A DNA stretch of 41,020 nt, from assembly GCA_016190065.1 (NCBI GenBank), contig JACPRI010000421.1, positions 1-41,020 of the forward strand, in the 5' to 3' direction. Of the stretch, positions 1-7,210 are shown one piece after another. Source of the stretch: Verrucomicrobiota bacterium. Lineage in GTDB: Bacteria; Verrucomicrobiota; Verrucomicrobiia; Limisphaerales; SIBE01. Below the pieces are notes generated by a model. That model did not search any database. It worked only from the letters and a program-made list of their open reading frames with translations, and was not told where the DNA came from. Numbering within the stretch: the stretch's first letter is position 1; each line of letters starts with the position of its first letter. The position numbers and the translations under genes are program-made.

Positions 1-1152
1 CTTGGCGGCTGCGTAGGAACGGTAAGAGGCGATTGCGGAGTGCGGAGTGCGGAGTGCGGATGGGTCGGCTCCTTTCCACGCGTCGGGCGTATGGGCGGGC
101 CATTGATCCGGCGTGATCCGTTCGACCAATTTATGCTCCGGCGCCAGCACCATGTACGTCGCGCCGAACAGCGTATCCGGCCGAGTGGTGAAGACAGTGA
201 TCGAGTAATCAGTGTTCAGTAAATCAGTTGCCTTCACGGATGACTGATCACTGGTTACTGAATACTGATTACTGGCAACTGGAAACTTCACCTCCGCTCC
301 CTCAGAGCGCCCAATCCAATTCCGCTGCATTTCCTTGAGCGAATGGCTCCAGTCGATCGTGTCCAGGTCCTGCAACAAACGCTCCGCGTAGGCCGTGATG
401 CGGAGCATCCATTGGCGCATGGGCTTCCGAACCACGGGGAAGTCGCCGACTTCGCTTTTGCCGTCGATCACTTCCTCATTGGCCAGCACCGTGCCGAGTT
501 CTTCGCACCACCAGACGGGCATTTCCGCGACGTAGGCCAGGCGTTTCGAGTCGCGATACGCGCGCCGGGCTTCTTCGGTCTTGAGATCGGGAGGATACGG
601 CAGCGTCTCGATTGGCTCGGCTTTGTTCGTCGCCGGATTAAGCCAGGAATTGTAAATCTTCAAAAAAATCCACTGAGTCCACTTGAAGTAAGTCGGATCC
701 GTCGTGTCGATTTCGCGGCCCCAATCGTAGCTGAAGCCGAGCGATTGGATCTGGCGCTTGAACGTGGCGATGTTTTGCTCCGTGGTCTGGCGCGGGTGTT
801 GCCCGGTCCGGACCGCGTATTGTTCGGCCGGCAACCCGAACGCGTCCCAACCCATCGGATGGAGCACGTTGAAGCCGAGCGCGCGCCGGTAGCGGGCGAG
901 AATGTCCGTCGCAGTGTAGCCTTCGGGATGGCCGACGTGCAATCCAGCGCCGGAAGGATACGGGAACATGTCGAGGATGTAGAACTTGGGCAGCGTTTCC
1001 GGGCGGCTCCCGGAGTGCCGCTGGGCGAAGGGATGAACCGAAGGAATGGATTCACCGGGATTCCACGCCCGAAACGTTTCCTGCTCGTCCCAAATCTTCT
1101 GCCATTTCGGTTCGATCAACCGAAAGGGATATTGCTTCCGCTCACCGGACAT
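1..1152 (-). CDS. leuS: Leucyl-tRNA synthetase, N-terminal part (gene continues past window start)
   Basis: Minus-strand translation from ATG at 1152: [34 protein letters not shown]...[32 protein letters not shown]...[13 protein letters not shown]...[21 protein letters not shown]. Contains the HIGH-type motif and the editing-domain TTRPDT motif. The ORF track shows only antisense or out-of-frame ORFs here because the frame is open at position 1. Confidence 0.96.
   Translation of the reverse strand, partial: MSGERKQYPFRLIEPKWQKIWDEQETFRAWNPGESIPSVHPFAQRHSGSRPETLPKFYILDMFPYPSGAGLHVGHPEGYTATDILARYRRALGFNVLHPMGWDAFGLPAEQYAVRTGQHPRQTTEQNIATFKRQIQSLGFSYDWGREIDTTDPTYFKWTQWIFLKIYNSWLNPATNKAEPIETLPYPPDLKTEEARRAYRDSKRLAYVAEMPVWWCEELGTVLANEEVIDGKSEVGDFPVVRKPMRQWMLRITAYAERLLQDLDTIDWSHSLKEMQRNWIGRSEGAEVKFPVASNQYSVTSDQSSVKATDLLNTDYSITVFTTRPDTLFGATYMVLAPEHKLVERITPDQWPAHTPDAWKGADPSALRTPHSAIASYRSYAAAK
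34..60. repeat. 7-bp tandem repeat (TGCGGAG)x3.9, in frame inside leuS
   Basis: tgcggag tgcggag tgcggag tgcgga; 27 bp, i.e. 9 codons. Confidence 0.9.
200..285. repeat. Degenerate short repeat block (CAGTAATCAGTATTCAGTAACCAGTGATCAGT type), in frame inside leuS
   Basis: Reverse complement reads CCAGTTGCCAGTAATCAGTATTCAGTAACCAGTGATCAGTCATCC...ACTGATTTACTGAACACTGATTACTCGATCACTG; encodes [25 protein letters not shown] between conserved leuS segments. Confidence 0.8.
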
Positions 1153-1212
1153 AGGGCGTGAATGTTGCGGAAACCCGATGAGGAGGCAATGGAAGAATTC
1201 TGAATCGGTGAA

Positions 1213-2427
1213 TCAGATCGCCGGCGCTTCGTTGAGTTCGTCGCGCCAGCGGTCGAGAGCATCGGTTCGCCCGATTTTCGCGAGATAGAGGAGATCGATC
1301 TGAGGTGGAACGATTCCGCCATGAGTGGGCCGCTGCGTCTGGACTAACACATTCGCCGCGTGAACGGCGGTAAGCGCCGTGAAGGAAGCGCGTTCGCTCT
1401 TGGTGGGAAAGTGGTGAAAAGCCACGGCCTCGACCACCGGCGGCGGCAGGCCCCAGAGACCGAGCAGATATCCTCCGACGTCCGCGTGCTCGAAACCAAA
1501 GACTTCGCGCTCTTCCACGAGCCACTCCACCTGCTTGGCCTGGGCTTGGCGGCCAATTTCTTCGTATTGATCCGGGTAATTGCTCGCCAGGACGAGTTTG
1601 CCCACGTCGTGCAGCAGACCGGCGGCCATGGCGTCCTCGATCACCTGGCGCCCCGCCCTTTCGCTCTTGGCGATGGCTTTGGCTGCGCCGGCCGCGCGCG
1701 AACTATGCTGCCAGAGCGTTTCCAGCGAAAGCCCGCCGAGCTTGCGCGATTCAAATTGCCGGAAAATGCCCGCCGCCAGCACCAGGTGTTTGACCGTCTC
1801 GACGCCAATGAAACTGATCGCTTCGGCGATATTGGACGTGGGATGCGGCAGACCGAAGAAGGCCGAGTTGACAATTTTCAGAATCTGGGCCGTCATTCCG
1901 ATGTCCTGAGCAACGGTCTTCGCGATGTCATCGATCGAGCTGTCCTGCGATTGAAGCTTGCGAATCAACTCAAGATAGAGCGTCGGCATGCTCGGGATGC
2001 GCTCCATCTTGGAAATTTTTTCCCGGATGGCCGGGTTGGGCAGCAGCGAGCGGATCATCGCCGCGCGCTGGATCGTGGCCTTGAGCAGCTCGGTCGGGCA
2101 CGGTTTCGGCAGGAATTGATGAATCACCCCCACGCACTCCAGAATCGATCGCTGATCCGAATAGCTGGAGTAAATGATCCGCGCGCTCAACGGATAGCGT
2201 TCGCGCACCTCCGTGAGAAACTCGTTTCCCCTCATCCCTGGCATATTGAGATCGGAAACCACCACATCGAACGCAACGTGGGCCATCAATTCGAGTCCTT
2301 GCTCCGCGCTCCCGACAAATTCCATGTGCCAGTGTTCGCTCATGTCGGCGAGCAGACGGGGGAGAAGCTCGAGGAGGGCAGGCTCGTCATCGACAAACAG
2401 AACGGACAGTTTGCGCTGGTCTTCCAT
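1213..2427 (-). CDS. Response regulator receiver domain fused to HDOD domain
   Basis: N-term LSVLFVDDEPALLELLPRLL...DVVVSDLNMPGMRGNEFL (REC); C-term IPSMPTLYLELIRKLQ...SIDDIAKTVAQDIGMTAQILKIVNSAFFGLPH...LLHDVGKLVLA (HDOD). Confidence 0.92.
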   Translation of the reverse strand: MEDQRKLSVLFVDDEPALLELLPRLLADMSEHWHMEFVGSAEQGLELMAHVAFDVVVSDLNMPGMRGNEFLTEVRERYPLSARIIYSSYSDQRSILECVGVIHQFLPKPCPTELLKATIQRAAMIRSLLPNPAIREKISKMERIPSMPTLYLELIRKLQSQDSSIDDIAKTVAQDIGMTAQILKIVNSAFFGLPHPTSNIAEAISFIGVETVKHLVLAAGIFRQFESRKLGGLSLETLWQHSSRAAGAAKAIAKSERAGRQVIEDAMAAGLLHDVGKLVLASNYPDQYEEIGRQAQAKQVEWLVEEREVFGFEHADVGGYLLGLWGLPPPVVEAVAFHHFPTKSERASFTALTAVHAANVLVQTQRPTHGGIVPPQIDLLYLAKIGRTDALDRWRDELNEAPAI

Positions 2428-2558
2428 AGATGAACCGACGAACCAAAGCGAAAGCGACTTCTAACGCTCGCGCCGACGATACACCGATCCCCCTAGGAGG
2501 CAAAAGGAAAAGCAGGAAAAATGGAAAATGGAAAAAATCTGGGCGCGACGGCAGCTTG

Positions 2559-3407
2559 CTATTTGTAGGAATTCCATGTTTCCAGGCGGGCGACCCACAT
2601 TCCCGGCTGTTTCGGCCGGCTATTGTAGTTGGCCGCGATCCAAACCTTCTGCTTGCGGAGTCGCTCTCCATGTCCGTCGTAAAAAGCCAGCGCAGCGCCT
2701 TCGTTGTGGCGGTAAAGCGTTGGCCCGCCGGTGCCGGCATCCTTGTAAGCCTGCACGCTGCCTTTCTGACGCAAGCGGTCCCAGCCCTTCGTGTAATCGG
2801 CACCCTTCCATTGCGACCACCAATCATGCCCATCGTGGAAGATCAGTTTCTGGGACGGTTCCTGAACGAGGCTCAACTTGTGGCCCGCGTGGTCCTTGCT
2901 GGCCAGCGCCCAGCTTCGTCCGTCCGAGGGATACCAATCTTCAAAGTTGTAGCTGTAGCTGGTGAGCGTGCCTCGGTTTTCTTTGTCGGAGAGTTTGGGA
3001 TTGTTGGCATAGGCGTAGAGGGCCGGGCGGAAGATGGCGGTGTCGCCCGGACAACGGTATTCGGTTGGCGTCTGCACGTTGGAATTGGCGCTCTTGCTGT
3101 AGCCAATAAGATCGCGGAAGGGCTGGTTGCCCATCCAAATCTGCGTGCTTCCGTCCTTTCGCAACTCGATCAGGGGCACGCTTTGGTCCTCATGATCCGT
3201 GGCGTAGATCGTGTTGGCGATGGCGAATTGCCGGAGATTGTTCAAGCATCCGGCAGCGTGGCTGGCCGACTTCGCCTTCGCGAGCGCCGGAAGGAGCATG
3301 GCGGCCAGAATGGCAATGATGGCGATGACGACGAGGAGCTCAATCAGCGTGAAGCCGGATTTCAAGGATTGCATCGAAGCTTGCTTGAGGGTGGGTCTGG
3401 TATTCAT
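2559..3407 (-). CDS. Prepilin-type N-terminal methylation domain protein (PulG-like pseudopilin)
   Basis: [45 protein letters not shown]-term [10 protein letters not shown]. Confidence 0.9.
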   Translation of the reverse strand: MNTRPTLKQASMQSLKSGFTLIELLVVIAIIAILAAMLLPALAKAKSASHAAGCLNNLRQFAIANTIYATDHEDQSVPLIELRKDGSTQIWMGNQPFRDLIGYSKSANSNVQTPTEYRCPGDTAIFRPALYAYANNPKLSDKENRGTLTSYSYNFEDWYPSDGRSWALASKDHAGHKLSLVQEPSQKLIFHDGHDWWSQWKGADYTKGWDRLRQKGSVQAYKDAGTGGPTLYRHNEGAALAFYDGHGERLRKQKVWIAANYNSRPKQPGMWVARLETWNSYK

Positions 3408-3460
3408 GACTCCCAGTATAGCTGTTCACACGGGCCGATTCAACACCGGCCTATCGCTCA

Positions 3461-4060
3461 CTATCGCTCACCGAGCGCACGTCTTAATCCTCGCGCCGAT
3501 TCAGCCAGGGAGCAGCGCAAGTAAAGCGCTGACTCTTCCGGACGACGGCTCAGCGGTTCTTCGTCGCCGGGCTCGACCTTTACGGTCACGAACACCGGGC
3601 CGGGGTGGTGGAGGATTTCCGGCAAAGTTCTCTCGTATTCTTGACGGTCGTCGAAGGTTTCAGCGCGCCGGAAACCTGCGGACTTGGCCAAGCCCGAGAA
3701 ATCCACCGACCGTGCGCCGGGTATCGGCTGGTTTCCTGTGATCTCGTAGGAGTCGTTTTGAACAACGAATAGAATCAGATTCCTCGCTCCGGCGTTGACG
3801 ATGGTCACCAACGTCCCCAGCGTCATGAGCATCGAACCGTCCCCATTCAGGCAAATGACTCGGCGCTGCGGTTGAGCGAGCGCGAGGCCCAGCGCGAAGT
3901 CCGCGGCGTGGCCCATGGCGCTGTCGGCCGAGGCGAAGTCGAGCGGGTGATTCGAGAAGCGCGCCCACGGACGAACGATCCCCATGGTGGTGATTACGAC
4001 TTGGTCCGTACGCAGCCGCGCCAGTGGCTCCAGCAGTTCGCGCTTGGTCAGGAAGGTCAC
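3461..4060 (-). CDS. TPP-dependent decarboxylase beta-like subunit (sulfopyruvate/phosphonopyruvate decarboxylase type, TPP-binding half)
   Basis: GHAADFALGLALAQPQRRVICLNGDGSMLMTLGTLVTIVNAGARNLILFVVQNDSYEITGNQ (TPP-binding GDG...N motif). GTG at 4060 (VTFLTKRELLEPL) is the likely start; the ATG at 4126 in the ORF track overlaps the Uma2 relic in another frame. Confidence 0.82.
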   Translation of the reverse strand: MTFLTKRELLEPLARLRTDQVVITTMGIVRPWARFSNHPLDFASADSAMGHAADFALGLALAQPQRRVICLNGDGSMLMTLGTLVTIVNAGARNLILFVVQNDSYEITGNQPIPGARSVDFSGLAKSAGFRRAETFDDRQEYERTLPEILHHPGPVFVTVKVEPGDEEPLSRRPEESALYLRCSLAESARGLRRALGER

Positions 4061-4076
4061 CTCTTGATGCGAGCGC

Positions 4077-4190
4077 TTACTCGACGAGGGAATTCCGGGG
4101 ACCCAGAATGATTTGTCCCTGGGCATTCAACTCCACCTTATACGGCAAGTCCCGGAGGGAAGAATCGGTGCAGACGTCGGACCATTTCAT
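4077..4190 (-). pseudogene. Truncated Uma2 (DUF820)-like N-terminal relic
   Basis: 37-codon ORF MKWSDVCTDSSLRDLPYKVELNAQGQIILGPRNSLVE*, resembling the Uma2 N-terminus (M.W..VC....L.DLP.KIELN..GQI.MSP). Confidence 0.6.
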
Positions 4191-4236
4191 GTCGGCTCAG
4201 ACCGTGACAACGACGCCAAAGACCGTCAACCCCGAA

Positions 4237-5046
4237 TCAAGAGGAAAGAACGCGCACTCCGGCCTTCTGCAAACATTCCCCAAGCCAGAGGTTCTCCGGC
4301 TCGCTCAACGGCGGCGGGGGTGGTGCCGGGGCGTAGTTGAGCAGCCGTTCGTAGCCGACCAGATCAAAGCAGCCCTTCACTGCCGCCTGCAAATCCAGCG
4401 GCACATCCGGATCCGGACGCAGCAATGGCACAGGCACCGTGGGCAGCCGATGCGCCAGGGCTACGGGCCAGACTTCCGTGCGCGGACGACGATTCGTGCG
4501 GCTCAAGAAAACGTAATAGGACGCGGGCGGCAACTTCCCCTGCAACGCCAGCCGCTCGCCCTGTCGCAACAAATCGATCTCCAGCAGATGTGTTTGAGTC
4601 CGCAAGATCTCCAGGCGGCGCTGGTTATATTCCTGCGCGCCAGCCCCGCACTTGTTGGCCGGCGACAGAATCTCGATCAGAGTGACCAGGCGGCGCTGTG
4701 CGACATCGCGAATCTCCACGCTGAGCTGCGGCACTTCCTCCATTACTGGACTGGCCAATTCGACGGCTGGTTCGGCGACCGATCCTCCACCGGCTCCCTC
4801 GCGTAAGACGTCCGGTTCCTGAGCGTGCACCACGTGGATGTCCGGATAAATGACCCGCGACGTGTCCAGACCAACGATTCCCAGGTCCGCGCCTTGTAGG
4901 ACATAGCGCTTAGCCAGCAACGCGACATATTTCGGTGCAAGCAGCGGAATAAGTTGCGCGCTGATCTGATGGATGAGGCGGCCGTGAAACTCCTGCCACA
5001 TCTCGCCTTCGAGATACGGGTCCATGCCTGGAAATGGAGAGGCCAT
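4237..5046 (-). CDS. DUF4058 family protein
   Basis: MASPFPGMDPYLEGEMWQEFHGRLIHQISAQLIPLLAPKYVALLAKRYVL; ends ...LNYAPAPPPPPLSEPENLWLGECLQKAGV. Confidence 0.88.
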   Translation of the reverse strand: MASPFPGMDPYLEGEMWQEFHGRLIHQISAQLIPLLAPKYVALLAKRYVLQGADLGIVGLDTSRVIYPDIHVVHAQEPDVLREGAGGGSVAEPAVELASPVMEEVPQLSVEIRDVAQRRLVTLIEILSPANKCGAGAQEYNQRRLEILRTQTHLLEIDLLRQGERLALQGKLPPASYYVFLSRTNRRPRTEVWPVALAHRLPTVPVPLLRPDPDVPLDLQAAVKGCFDLVGYERLLNYAPAPPPPPLSEPENLWLGECLQKAGVRVLSS

Positions 5047-5077
5047 CCGTTTACAAGCTATCGTAAAAATTCATTGA

Positions 5078-5162
5078 TGGTAAGGACGGATTCCACTCCG
5101 TCCCTGACTCGTTAGCCCCTTCGAAGAGGACATCAGGGACGCGGTGGAACGCGTCCTTACCA
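5078..5162. repeat. REPIN-like inverted pair of small hairpins
   Basis: Left arm TGGTAAGGACGGATTCCACTCCGTCCCTGA (5078-5107); right arm TCAGGGACGCGGTGGAACGCGTCCTTACCA (5133-5162). Arms are inverted repeats, 26/30; each arm also folds internally with a perfect 7-bp stem. Confidence 0.8.
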
Positions 5163-5227
5163 GACTCAGTGATGCGCCATGGCGCCAAGCTAACGCCGCA
5201 GGGTGTCAGCGTCAAAACCATTGAGGT

Positions 5228-5767
5228 TCACGTCGTGTCCCGCGTGATCAACACGGCCACGGGTTGTTCGAGGTTCTGTGCTTTGCGAAACGCTTCGGCA
5301 ATCCTGAGCACATCTGCGTCCGCGTGCAGGAAATCGTACGGGACGCCCCAGGCTTTCAAGGTCGGTTCAGTCAAAACGGCCACTGAATCCAGGCCAGCCT
5401 TACTGAGCAGCTCGGCATCCACGGTTTCGGGCGTAACTTTCAAGCCGCGGACCGCCAGCTTTGCGTAACCGCGATACGTGATGAGGCACAGCAACGGCAC
5501 GCGCATTCGCATGGCCGTGCCCCGGAGCGCATCTCCTGTTTCAAGCAAGCCGGTGTTCTGAATGAGAACCACCGGAACCTTGCCGCCCGTCCACAGCCCG
5601 GCCGCGATGGCGAAGGCTTCGCCCTCCCGTGTGACCAGGACCACTTGAATTCCTCCATCAGCCCAAAGCAAGTTCAGCAGCGCCTTCGACGAATTGTCCG
5701 GGACAGTGAGCACATGCGTCACGCCCAGTTTCTTCAGTTCGTCAAGAATTAGCCGCGCTTGAGCCAT
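5228..5767 (-). CDS. TPP-dependent decarboxylase alpha-like subunit (sulfopyruvate/phosphonopyruvate decarboxylase type, PYR domain)
   Basis: ILDELKKLGVTHVLTVPDNSSKALLNLLWADGGIQVVLVTREGEAFAIAAGLWTGGKVPVVLIQNTGLLETGDALRG. Confidence 0.82.
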   Translation of the reverse strand: MAQARLILDELKKLGVTHVLTVPDNSSKALLNLLWADGGIQVVLVTREGEAFAIAAGLWTGGKVPVVLIQNTGLLETGDALRGTAMRMRVPLLCLITYRGYAKLAVRGLKVTPETVDAELLSKAGLDSVAVLTEPTLKAWGVPYDFLHADADVLRIAEAFRKAQNLEQPVAVLITRDTT

Positions 5768-5812
5768 GGCTTTGCCGTTTTCAGTGATTGCAGAAACTTC
5801 GGATGTTTCGAT

Positions 5813-7120
5813 TCAAGCGGCCTTCACAAGCTGCGCAATGGAGAGGATCGAGTTGACCGCCCCATAAATCGCCAGGGCAAACAACAGCGCCATCACGACG
5901 TTCTCCCACCAACGATTGCGATGTTCGAGCCCGATGTGACGCGCGCTGGCCGTGATCCACCACAAGCCGCCGGCGAGCACCGGGAGCAACACGACCTGGC
6001 CGCTGTTGGCCACCAGGGTTAAGGTGACAAAATCCGGCATCCCTGGGATCGTCCACACGAGAGGCGATGCCAGGCACCACACCACGATCCAGCGATACAG
6101 GGCATGCTGCCGGTAGTCGGCCGTGATCGGCCCCTGGCCCGCTTGCCAGCGCAACCAGGCGTGGCTGCCGAGATAAGCTAACCCGGCGGCGTGACCGAGG
6201 ATCGAGGTGTAAATCGCGGAAAAGATGCCCAGATAAAACAGCCAGCGCCCTCCTTCCCCCAGTACCGAACTCAACAATCGCGGCAGATCGTCTAATGCTT
6301 TGATCTGCTTGTCTGGGAAAAGCAATTCGGCGCCCAGCGTCCAGATGGCCAGGTTCAGCAGCATCATGACCGTCACCGCCAAGAGGAAGTCATAGAATTG
6401 CACCCGCCGGTATTGTGGTCCGCGCCATCCTTTGGCTTCGAGAAAGTAGGGATAAACCAGATTCATCAGAGAGCCGCCGATGGCGCCGATCATGGCCACA
6501 GAAACGAGAAGCGGATTGAATTTCCCGACCTGTCCGGGCATCTCTATTCGAGTCAGACCTTGCAGTACCCCCATGGGATTGAAGCCGACCCACACGGCGC
6601 AGCCAACAAACGAAATCGAGAGCAGCGCCAGGAAAACCTTGAAGGCCCATTCCAAGCGCTCGTACGACGGCCGGAAGATCAGAACCAGCGCGACCCCGTT
6701 GCAAACCAGGGCCCATTGCCAGGTCTCGCCGGCACGGAACAGATTGCGGCACGCCTCGCCCACACCCACGGTCATGTAGGATTCATAGACGTGACCCATG
6801 AGGATCGCGCCGACAAAAAGCGCCGGGGCATACCATGGATGCAGCCGGGCCAAACCGTCCAGGACGCCTTCGCCGTGTTGATTGCAGAGCTGGTAACGAG
6901 CAATGAGCGAGACGAAAACGAAGCGCATGAACACCGCCACCACCAGCACCCACATCAAGGAATAACCGTAATTGCTGCCCGCCACCCCCATATCGACGAT
7001 GTCTCCGGCGCCAAGCCACGTCAGCACGATCACGATGCCCGGCCCGAAAGAGCGCAGATACTCCATGAACGTGGTGGGGACTGGAGGCGCTGGAGATTGC
7101 GGAGAAGTTGTTTCGCTCAT
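5813..7120 (-). CDS. Nramp-family-like divalent metal transporter homologue, non-canonical
   Basis: FGPGIVIVLTWLGAGDIVDMGVAGSNYGYSLMWVLVVAVFMRF...; polytopic membrane protein aligning to Nramp TM1 (canonical DPGN is replaced by GAGD). Confidence 0.8.
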   Translation of the reverse strand: MSETTSPQSPAPPVPTTFMEYLRSFGPGIVIVLTWLGAGDIVDMGVAGSNYGYSLMWVLVVAVFMRFVFVSLIARYQLCNQHGEGVLDGLARLHPWYAPALFVGAILMGHVYESYMTVGVGEACRNLFRAGETWQWALVCNGVALVLIFRPSYERLEWAFKVFLALLSISFVGCAVWVGFNPMGVLQGLTRIEMPGQVGKFNPLLVSVAMIGAIGGSLMNLVYPYFLEAKGWRGPQYRRVQFYDFLLAVTVMMLLNLAIWTLGAELLFPDKQIKALDDLPRLLSSVLGEGGRWLFYLGIFSAIYTSILGHAAGLAYLGSHAWLRWQAGQGPITADYRQHALYRWIVVWCLASPLVWTIPGMPDFVTLTLVANSGQVVLLPVLAGGLWWITASARHIGLEHRNRWWENVVMALLFALAIYGAVNSILSIAQLVKAA

Positions 7121-7210
7121 TTCCTGTCCCGTGGCGGGACTCTACCAAGAGCTCGGTCCAGCAGCAAATTCAGAACGCCTCGCCCTCTGCACGCGTGACC
7201 AGAACATCCT

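Noticed and set aside
34-60. Possible CRISPR-like repeat
   Set aside because: 7-bp tandem unit without spacers; a microsatellite, not a CRISPR. No CRISPR array seen anywhere in the window.
343-1161. 272-aa plus-strand ORF
   Set aside because: Antisense of leuS; the minus-strand frame gives canonical LeuRS motifs.
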